Source: Alphaproteobacteria bacterium (GTDB lineage: Bacteria; Pseudomonadota; Alphaproteobacteria; RF32; CAG-239). Taken from it: a DNA stretch of 8,882 nt. The stretch spans positions 1 through 8,882 of the forward strand of contig JAGCTK010000043.1 of the NCBI GenBank assembly GCA_017963715.1. Direction: 5' to 3'. The stretch's first letter is position 1; each line of letters begins with the position of its first letter. A model generated the notes under the pieces. The model saw nothing but the letters and a program-made list of their open reading frames with translations. It was not told the origin of the DNA and did not search any database. A program made the position numbers and the translations under genes. Below, piece by piece: positions 1 through 4,325 of the stretch.

Positions 1-1562
1 CGTTTGATTTTGCGGTAGGCTTGAACAACGCCGTGATTAAAGTTTGTGAGCAACGGCAACAATGTTTTTTCCAAAAAGATAAACTCCATCAGGATATTAA
101 AAAACACACCGGCATGTCTCAAAGATTCCGCAAGCACTTTTTGATAAAACAGTCTGAATAAATCTACATCATGCACTTTGTTGTTTAACAGGCTGAGCGA
201 GCGCAAAACAGATGCCGGAATTAAGCAAAAAACAAAGACACCGACCGCGCAAATCAGCCATATCGGCGCATCACTGACACCTTGATTTTGGCTGAAAAGG
301 GCGGCCAAAACAATAACGAGCGGTATCAATAAAGCTGTATAATTGATGCGTCGGTTGACGGCTTTGTTTTTGATGGTATACCAAACTTGCGCCGTACTGA
401 AAGCAAGCACGGTCACAAAATACACCAAAAAGGCATACAAAAAATAGATGTTTTCGGGTTTGACCAAGTGTGTCATATTGGTCATCAACGCATAGATAAC
501 GGCACCGAAACCGGCCGGCATCAGATATGTCGCGGGTGTTTTTTGCGAATGTGTTCTGTCAATTTCATCATGCAGATAATAAAGGCACAGATTAAACAAA
601 AACAGCAAAATCACGATGTTTGAGCAAGAAATATTCCAAATAAAATCGTTTTGTTCGAGCAGTTTCACAAACAAGGCGATGTTTATCATATTAAAATACA
701 CAAATTTTTCTTTAATCTCGATATTGAGAAAACTGCCGATACTGCCCCACAAAATCGTTAAGGCTATCATAATGTTTAAGAGCGGTAAAAACGAGGGAGA
801 AACGACCAAAATCGGATATAACTTAATCAGCAAAACAAGGGCGGCCATCGGCGTTGAGAGAGAGGGCAAAAAATACAAATTGTGAAATTTGGCGCTTTTA
901 AGGTCGAGCCAATAACCCTGAAATAGGAAAAACCCGAATTTGACGGCGAGCGCGGCCATACATACAAACACAATAAAATCTCTGTGGCGGCCGGTTTCAT
1001 AATATCTTGAGATGTTTCCGATATCAAGATTGGTCAGTTTTGATTGCATCATGGCCAACACCAAAAACAGGCCCATATCCGCGACATAATTATATATGCT
1101 GTAACGTCGGCCGGCCGTAAAATCTTTGATTAAGAGTTGGCTTAAAATATCAATCACAAAAACAAAAGTGATGATTTCGATAAAATTATTGCTGCTGATG
1201 AGCATCACAAATGAGAGCAAATTAAACACAAATAAGGTTGCTTTGTGCTTTTTTTGCGATTCGTATTTGAATATCACATTGTTGGCAAGCGCAAAGAGTG
1301 TGGCGATAAAAAACGGATAAATCATCAGATAATTTTGTTTTGACGAGACAATGTCGATTTTAACATTTGTGCTGTACGACTCGTTTAAGCTGAATGATAA
1401 AACGGCTTCGGCCGCGGTCTTTTGATCCATCAAAAACAGGCCGAAAATCACGGCGCAAAACGCCATCACGGCAAAAGACAACACAACATCATAACGCTTG
1501 TCGGTGGTAATCAGCGAACAAAGTCCGATAATTAAAAGATATAAAACTGTCTCGCCCAGCAT
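1..1562 (-). CDS. NuoL/NuoM/MrpD-like proton-antiporter family membrane protein (3' end off the window)
   Basis: The minus strand is open from an ATG at 1562 to the left edge, giving 520 residues without a stop; the C-terminus is outside the window. A TGA lies five codons upstream in frame, so 1562 is the earliest start, although no Shine-Dalgarno is visible. The protein is almost entirely hydrophobic, with a dozen or more predicted membrane helices. The core of the antiporter (proton_antipo_M) family is recognisable. AVKFGFF at 206-212, followed by a WL, matches the helix-7 lysine motif of NuoL/MrpD proteins. Next come a PMAALVLLIKLYPIL helix (238-252) and a WGSIGSF stretch followed by IEIKEKF (272-287), resembling the family's gsl/aL...DiKr.laY motif. 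NNKVHDVDLF (460-469) resembles the start of the NuoL C-terminal tail. The usual helix-5 glutamate is not obvious. Such proteins conduct protons or Na+/H+ in the inner membrane as part of complex I, hydrogenase or Mrp assemblies; which one cannot be told. The family call is fairly sure, the specific subunit is not. Confidence 0.65.
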   Translation of the reverse strand, partial: MLGETVLYLLIIGLCSLITTDKRYDVVLSFAVMAFCAVIFGLFLMDQKTAAEAVLSFSLNESYSTNVKIDIVSSKQNYLMIYPFFIATLFALANNVIFKYESQKKHKATLFVFNLLSFVMLISSNNFIEIITFVFVIDILSQLLIKDFTAGRRYSIYNYVADMGLFLVLAMMQSKLTNLDIGNISRYYETGRHRDFIVFVCMAALAVKFGFFLFQGYWLDLKSAKFHNLYFLPSLSTPMAALVLLIKLYPILVVSPSFLPLLNIMIALTILWGSIGSFLNIEIKEKFVYFNMINIALFVKLLEQNDFIWNISCSNIVILLFLFNLCLYYLHDEIDRTHSQKTPATYLMPAGFGAVIYALMTNMTHLVKPENIYFLYAFLVYFVTVLAFSTAQVWYTIKNKAVNRRINYTALLIPLVIVLAALFSQNQGVSDAPIWLICAVGVFVFCLIPASVLRSLSLLNNKVHDVDLFRLFYQKVLAESLRHAGVFFNILMEFIFLEKTLLPLLTNFNHGVVQAYRKIK

Positions 1563-1578
1563 AAACCCAGCATTTCAT

Positions 1579-1603
1579 AAAAAAATGAGAGGCTTATCGC
1601 CTC
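1579..1603 (-). terminator. Short rho-independent-type hairpin before the antiporter-like gene
   Basis: On the minus strand a 5-bp GC-rich stem (GAGGC / GCCTC, loop GATAA, 1589-1603) is followed three bases later by seven T (1579-1585). It sits between the 107-residue gene (stop at 1620) and the antiporter-like gene (ATG at 1562). It could end the upstream transcript or act as a weak attenuator. The stem is short, so efficiency is doubtful. Confidence 0.5.
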
Positions 1604-1619
1604 AAATAATCTTTGATAA

Positions 1620-1943
1620 TCAATTTTCCATCAAGGCCTTGACATCTTTAACAATTCTGATGGGTGTTTTATACTCCCTGACAACGTCATCAGCGTTAAT
1701 CTCGACCACCTGCATCTCCGAAACAGATTTCAAGGGGATGCGTGCTCCTTCGGCAATGTCGTCAAAATACACGGAACTTTCATGACTGCGATAAAGCAAG
1801 GCATACTGCGAGCCATCATAAATAAACAAGGGGTTTTCAACACCGCCGTAACGCTGTTGAATAATCATCAAAATATCGCCTTTATCATTTTGCAAAATAT
1901 CATATCTGCTTTTAGAATTGTCCGACATTGTATTTTCAGCCAT
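1620..1943 (-). CDS. Conserved-looking hypothetical protein, 107 residues
   Basis: The frame opens at 1961, but the ATG at 1943 is chosen because GAGG (1950-1953 on the complementary strand) lies six bases before it, an ideal Shine-Dalgarno spacing; a third ATG follows five codons later. The product has no signal peptide and no membrane segment. It reads as a small soluble alpha/beta protein with alternating hydrophobic strands, such as ILMIIQQRYGG, PLFIYDGSQYALLYR and MQVVEINADDVV, and ends in VKALMEN before TGA. I do not recognise the family. It precedes the antiporter-like gene by 58 bases on the same strand, with a hairpin between them, so cotranscription is possible but uncertain. A promoter-like pair lies just upstream. 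Confidence 0.7.
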   Translation of the reverse strand: MAENTMSDNSKSRYDILQNDKGDILMIIQQRYGGVENPLFIYDGSQYALLYRSHESSVYFDDIAEGARIPLKSVSEMQVVEINADDVVREYKTPIRIVKDVKALMEN

Positions 1944-1968
1944 TTTCAACCTCAAAAACATTGATTAA

Positions 1969-1998
1969 AGTATACTCAATGTGCGAAATATAACACAA
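1969..1998 (-). promoter_or_regulatory. Probable sigma70-type promoter of the 107-residue gene
   Basis: On the minus strand a -10 TATACT (1969-1974) is preceded, after an 18-base spacer, by TTGTGT (1993-1998). Transcription would start near 1962, giving a leader of about 20 bases that contains the GAGG ribosome site. The -10 is good and the -35 is weak. Confidence 0.45.
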
Positions 1999-2044
1999 AT
2001 TACAAAAAAATAAACAGGATTTTTATTTTTTTTAACTTTTTTTG

Positions 2045-2073
2045 TTGACATGCGATTTTTTATCTTTTATATA
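2045..2073 (+). promoter_or_regulatory. Promoter of the tRNA-Lys gene
   Basis: A perfect -35 TTGACA (2045-2050) is followed by a 17-base spacer and TATATA (2068-2073). The predicted start is near 2081, about 11 bases before the mature tRNA 5' end, which suits a tRNA gene. The -10 matches consensus at four of six positions. Confidence 0.6.
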
Positions 2074-2091
2074 TCACCTCAATTGAAGTGA

Positions 2092-2167
2092 GGGCTCGTA
2101 GCTCAGTCGGTAGAGCATTTGACTTTTAATCAAAGGGTCGTGGGTTCAAATCCCGCCGGGCTCACCA
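2092..2167 (+). tRNA. tRNA-Lys (anticodon UUU), 3' CCA encoded
   Basis: This is a 76-base cloverleaf. The acceptor stem GGGCTCG pairs with CGGGCTC, including two wobble pairs. The D-arm is GCTC/GAGC with an AGTCGGTA loop. The anticodon stem TTTGA/TCAAA encloses the loop CTTTTAA, which places UUU at positions 34-36. The T-arm is TGGG.TTCAAAT.CCCG. Discriminator A is followed by an encoded CCA (2165-2167). The gene is transcribed alone from the promoter at 2045-2073 and ends at a strong hairpin directly after the CCA. Its 3' end is duplicated 162 bases downstream, which suggests use as an integration site. Confidence 0.97.
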
Positions 2168-2168
2168 A
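2150..2168 (+). repeat. tRNA 3'-end direct repeat, copy A (within tRNA-Lys)
   Basis: ATCCCGCCGGGCTCACCAA covers the last 18 bases of the tRNA, from the T-loop end through CCA, plus one base. It is repeated exactly at 2312-2330. Duplicated tRNA 3' ends are the classic footprint of tyrosine-integrase attachment sites, where the segment inside the tRNA gene keeps the gene intact. Confidence 0.9.
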
Positions 2169-2208
2169 CAAAAAAGAGGTTGTCATTTAAGACAGCCTCT
2201 TTTTTGTT
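2168..2208 (+). terminator. Rho-independent terminator of tRNA-Lys
   Basis: A nine-pair stem (GAGGTTGTC with GACAGCCTC, one G-T wobble; six-base loop ATTTAA) is extended by an A6/T6 tract and AAC/GTT on the outside. The T-run (2200-2205) directly follows the GC part, as in intrinsic terminators. The A-tract would also let it work on the minus strand. Confidence 0.85.
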
Positions 2209-2311
2209 GATGAAGATGGTGACGTTGAAGAAGCCGCAGGTTCGGAATCGAAGGTTTTGCCGAGCAAGACCTGAGATAGGGCAAGCATTGCCAAAGGCGA
2301 TGTCGCGCCCC
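2209..2311. other. GC-richer spacer between the two tRNA-end repeats
   Basis: About 100 bases, clearly richer in GC than the flanking AT-rich DNA, lie between the tRNA terminator and the second repeat copy. No ATG-started gene of useful length is convincing here. On the minus strand one frame is open for 47 codons from inside repeat copy B (TTG at 2330) to a TAA at 2187-2189 inside the tRNA terminator. Its product is alanine- and serine-rich and ends in TKKRLS. It could be the tail of a broken gene or chance. No integrase is present. Confidence 0.35.
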
Positions 2312-2330
2312 ATCCCGCCGGGCTCACCAA
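2312..2330 (+). repeat. tRNA 3'-end direct repeat, copy B (att-like)
   Basis: This is an exact 19-base match to copy A at 2150-2168. The sequence before it does not complete a tRNA: there is no matching T-stem 5' half, anticodon arm or acceptor 5' strand. It is a duplicated end, not a second tRNA gene. Like copy A it is followed immediately by an A-tract and a terminator-type hairpin of unrelated stem sequence. Confidence 0.85.
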
Positions 2331-2331
2331 T

Positions 2332-2361
2332 AAAAAGACCATGTTTTTCGTGGTCTTTTTT
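2332..2361. terminator. Terminator-type hairpin after repeat copy B
   Basis: Twelve consecutive pairs join AAAAAGACCATG (2332-2343) to CGTGGTCTTTTT (2349-2360), with one T-G wobble and a TTTTT loop. The A-tract and T-tract flanks make it usable in both directions. No obvious gene needs it on the plus strand, so it may have arrived with the repeat copy. Confidence 0.7.
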
Positions 2362-2463
2362 GTCGTTTAAATCGGGATTGAAAACAAATCGGGTTATGCG
2401 CAAAAAATAGTGTATGAAAGGATTTTGATAACGGCCGTTGATATTTTTTTGTCAAAAAAAATA

Positions 2464-2491
2464 TTGACAATCTGATTTTGTATGTTATAAT
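2464..2491 (+). promoter_or_regulatory. Near-consensus sigma70 promoter of the repeat-protein gene
   Basis: TTGACA (2464-2469) and TATAAT (2486-2491) are both perfect and are separated by 16 bases. Transcription would start near 2498 and leave a 44-base AT-rich leader before the ATG at 2542. The leader shows no clear Shine-Dalgarno, so transcription is predicted strong but translation may be limited. The first ten bases after -35 plus most of the T-rich spacer resemble the promoter proposed for the HIT gene. Confidence 0.75.
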
Positions 2492-2541
2492 GCACAACAT
2501 CAAAAAATTATGAGTATTTATTAACTAACAAAATATTATTT

Positions 2542-3309
2542 ATGAAACAAAAAAGTTGTCAACAAGAGTTGGAAATGATTGCTTGCAGTAATCATGATGA
2601 GATTATGGCCTATATCGGCGAGTATCCTTTGTGGAGTGATGCTGAAGTGGCTCTCGTTAACAGGGGCCATCACGAAGAGATTATGGCATACATTAAGAAG
2701 TTTGTTTTTGATAAGGAAGCGGAAATCGCCCTGATTAAGCGTGGCAATCACGACGAGATTATGGCCTATATTACTAAGTATCCTTTGAAAGGTGCTGAAA
2801 TAGATCTTATCGAGCGTGGTAATCATGAAGAGATTATGGCCTATATCAGCGAGTATCGGTTGTGGGGTGATACCGAACCCGTTTTCATCAAACGCGGCAA
2901 CCACGATGAGATTACGGCTTATATCAATGAAAATTGTTTTTTTGAAAAAGGGGAAGTGGCCTTGATCAAGCGTGGCAATCACGATGAGATTATGGCCTAT
3001 ATTGCGGAACATTCATTTGATGCCGACGCACAAAAAGCCCTCGTCAAGCGTGGCAACCACGAAGAGATTCTTGTCTACATTGCGAAACATTCATTTGATG
3101 CCGGCGCACAAAAAGCGCTGATAGAGCGTGGCAATCACGATGAAATTATGGCTTATATTGCTGAGCATCGTATTTTCCCTAGTGTTAAACAAGCGCTGAT
3201 CAAGCGTGGCAATGACGAAGAGATAGAGGCTAATGATGCTAAGGAATTTTGCAATGGATTGTCAGAATCGTCAGGTTTGAGTTTAGGTTTTCACGCATTA
3301 CCTTTTTGA
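2542..3309 (+). CDS. Tandem 26-residue repeat protein, 255 residues, function unknown
   Basis: The protein consists almost entirely of nine consecutive units with a consensus close to ALIKRGNHDEIMAYIAEH plus eight variable residues. The H(D/E)EIMAYI motif begins at residues 18, 44, 70, 95, 121, 147, 173 and 199, with a degenerate ninth at 225 (DEEIEAND). The spacing is 26 residues, except for one unit of 25. Each unit can form two short helices, so a superhelical solenoid similar in style to HEAT, TPR or ankyrin proteins is likely. I cannot assign a named family. There is no signal peptide or membrane segment, so it is probably cytosolic, with a binding or scaffold role as inference. A 30-residue non-repetitive tail follows. 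Highly similar DNA between units would favour unit gain or loss. It has its own strong promoter and a long hairpin downstream, and lies between tRNA-end repeat copies, which hints at acquisition. Confidence 0.85.
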   Translation: MKQKSCQQELEMIACSNHDEIMAYIGEYPLWSDAEVALVNRGHHEEIMAYIKKFVFDKEAEIALIKRGNHDEIMAYITKYPLKGAEIDLIERGNHEEIMAYISEYRLWGDTEPVFIKRGNHDEITAYINENCFFEKGEVALIKRGNHDEIMAYIAEHSFDADAQKALVKRGNHEEILVYIAKHSFDAGAQKALIERGNHDEIMAYIAEHRIFPSVKQALIKRGNDEEIEANDAKEFCNGLSESSGLSLGFHALPF

Positions 3310-3361
3310 TGATGCGGCCTACACAAGCGTTAAAACCTATCGTCGTTTGGCTTAACAACTT

Positions 3362-3397
3362 TCAAAACAGCGTCCTTTAAAAAGGGCGCTGTTTTGA
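3362..3397. terminator. Long perfect hairpin between convergent frames
   Basis: TCAAAACAGCGTCC and its T-rich extension pair with the complementary strand for about 16 pairs, with a single T-G wobble and a tiny A-rich loop. It sits 52 bases after the repeat-protein stop and directly before the stop of the minus-strand fragment at 3400. There is little T-run on either side, so it may work as a bidirectional or weak terminator, or protect the 3' end of the mRNA. Confidence 0.7.
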
Positions 3398-3399
3398 GT

Positions 3400-3633
3400 T
3401 TAATATGTGGTCAGTTTTGTGCTGATGGTGCTGCAAAATAAGCGGCGTAACTCATCAATTTGCTCAGAAGACAGATTAAATTTGTTTTGCAGTCTTTCAA
3501 AATTGCCGCAATTTTGATTGTTTCTGATAAATGAAAACGGCAAGACATTTTTTGTGATGTGCGAAAGCATCGCCGTGAAAGCACCTTCGCCGAGCACGGC
3601 AAATTCGCGAACATAAGTGCCGCTGCTCACCAA
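3400..3633 (-). pseudogene. Short coding fragment, probably the 3' remnant of a larger gene
   Basis: The minus-strand frame is open for 77 codons from a TTG at 3633 to TAA. It has no ATG start near its beginning and no ribosome site, because the frame opens inside a terminator-like repeat (copy C). The peptide looks genuinely protein-like: SSGTYVREFAVLGEGAF near the N-terminus, LPFSFIRNNQNCGNFERLQN in the middle and a helical LSSEQIDELRRLF near the end. I do not recognise the family. The SSGTYVR stretch superficially resembles TruB pseudouridine synthases, but the following residues do not fit. Best explanation: the tail of a gene whose 5' part was replaced when the repeat was inserted. It could still be a small translated gene with a TTG or GTG start. 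Confidence 0.4.
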
Positions 3634-3639
3634 TAAAAA
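3625..3639 (+). repeat. Partial tRNA-end repeat, copy C
   Basis: GCTCACCAATAAAAA matches bases 2322-2336 exactly: the tRNA end of copy B, its CCA and the start of the following A-tract. Like copies A and B it leads straight into a hairpin. A fifteen-base exact match of this composition is unlikely by chance in a window this small, but it is short enough that convergent A-tract sequence contributes. Confidence 0.6.
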
Positions 3640-3667
3640 ACCACCGCAAAGGTTGTTTTTTGTTTTT
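3635..3667. terminator. Bidirectional terminator hairpin after the HIT gene (first of a related pair)
   Basis: AACCACC (3639-3645), loop GCAAA, GGTTGTT (3651-3657) form a stem with one C-T mismatch, bounded by an A-tract on the left and T-tracts on the right. On the minus strand the T-run lies at 3635-3640, so it can end the HIT transcript, whose stop is at 3748. About 37 bases here are nearly identical to 4283-4320. Each copy carries one mismatch at the same stem position but on opposite arms, which points to a common ancestor with a perfect AACCACC/GGTGGTT stem. Confidence 0.6.
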
Positions 3668-3747
3668 AATTCAAGTGCTTAAGCAAGTTCGAATCTTTGT
3701 TTTTTAAAAACGCGCATTTGGGGAAATTTTACGAACATATAATTAAT

Positions 3748-4155
3748 CTACTTTGATAATACTTTTATTTTTTTCAAAATTTCATCAGCATCATATTGTT
3801 GTTTTTCAATTTTTGGCCAAGTATCAAGACCATCATTATCAAAACGTGGAAAAATATGTATATGAAAATGGGGAACGGACTGTTGAGCTGATTTTCCGCT
3901 GGCGTGAAGGATATTCACACCTGTCGCATTGATGCTCTTTTTTAGCGACAAACTTATGCGCTTTGCAACAGTCATGATATGAGTCAATTCCTTTTCAGGA
4001 ATTTCAAATATAGTTTCATAGTGTTGATTGGGAACAATCAACAGATGCCCATACACTTCTATTTCTTTGGGTAAAAAACAAGAAACGACATCATCCTGAT
4101 AAACAATTCTAGCAAAAGCCTCGTGGGCGCAAATTTTACAAAAGATACAATCCAT
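3748..4155 (-). CDS. HIT (histidine triad) family nucleotide hydrolase, 135 residues
   Basis: This is a complete HIT-domain protein of the Hint branch. The N-terminal CIFCKI holds the zinc cysteines C3 and C6, with H45 (PNQHY) and H96 as the expected other zinc ligands. YGHLLIVPNQH (35-45) is the family strand-turn, and PHFHIHIFPR (95-104) is the catalytic histidine triad HxHxH (H96, H98, H100). Hint proteins cleave phosphoramidate bonds such as AMP-lysine or AMP-NH2 and act as cytosolic housekeeping nucleoside phosphoramidases; the physiological substrate is usually unknown. Length is normal for the family. The frame starts at the ATG just before DCIFC, as in homologues, without a clear Shine-Dalgarno, and ends in TAG. 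It is transcribed alone: a promoter lies 34 bases upstream and a hairpin lies downstream near 3650. Confidence 0.95.
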   Translation of the reverse strand: MDCIFCKICAHEAFARIVYQDDVVSCFLPKEIEVYGHLLIVPNQHYETIFEIPEKELTHIMTVAKRISLSLKKSINATGVNILHASGKSAQQSVPHFHIHIFPRFDNDGLDTWPKIEKQQYDADEILKKIKVLSK

Positions 4156-4188
4156 TGGTGTTGACCATAATTTTAATAACGATATTGA

Positions 4189-4217
4189 ATCGTAACCTTT
4201 AAAAAATAGATTGTCAA
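4189..4217 (-). promoter_or_regulatory. Probable promoter of the HIT gene
   Basis: On the minus strand a perfect TTGACA (4212-4217) is followed by a 17-base spacer and TACGAT (4189-4194), which matches TATAAT at four of six positions. The predicted start near 4182 leaves a leader of about 27 bases before the ATG at 4155. Confidence 0.5.
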
Positions 4218-4284
4218 TTTGTTATTTTGGCATTAAACCCATAACAAATAATTTTGACTCATATCTGCTCATGAAACATCACCT

Positions 4285-4318
4285 ACAAAAACAACCGCAA
4301 AGGTGGTTTTTTGTTTTT
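4285..4318 (-). terminator. Terminator hairpin after anmK (second of a related pair)
   Basis: AACAACC (4290-4296), loop GCAAA, GGTGGTT (4302-4308) form a stem with one mismatch. On the minus strand it lies eight bases after the AnmK stop and leads into TTGTTTTTG. The hairpin and its flanks nearly duplicate 3631-3668. A degraded TCACC plus A-tract (4279-4291) precedes it in the same position as the tRNA-end repeats, making this a possible fourth copy of that arrangement. Confidence 0.6.
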
Positions 4319-4325
4319 AATGTGT

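Noticed and set aside
387..1785. Several plus-strand frames of 60-95 codons in the left part
   Set aside because: They lie antisense to the continuous 520-codon membrane-protein frame and the 107-residue gene and show no ribosome sites or recognisable motifs.
2240..2330. A second tRNA-Lys gene
   Set aside because: Only the last 18 tRNA bases are present. The T-stem 5' half, anticodon arm and acceptor 5' strand cannot be found upstream.
2146..2403. 85-codon minus-strand frame with two GEPGG motifs
   Set aside because: It runs antisense through the tRNA, its terminator and repeat copy B. The duplicated GEPGG comes from the duplicated tRNA end, not from protein evolution.
2536..3012. 158-codon open frame antisense to the repeat gene, itself showing 26-residue repeats (IGHNLIVIATL type)
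   Set aside because: The 78-base period is a multiple of three, so any open antisense frame repeats too. It lacks a promoter and ribosome site, while the plus-strand gene has both and better codon logic.
2542..3309. Regular direct repeats resembling a CRISPR array
   Set aside because: The repeats are in-frame protein-coding units with graded similarity and period 78. There are no conserved non-coding repeats separated by unique spacers.
3678..3700. tRNA T-arm look-alike (AGTTCGAATCTTTG)
   Set aside because: Only three stem pairs form around the TTCGAAT loop, and no other cloverleaf arms are found nearby.
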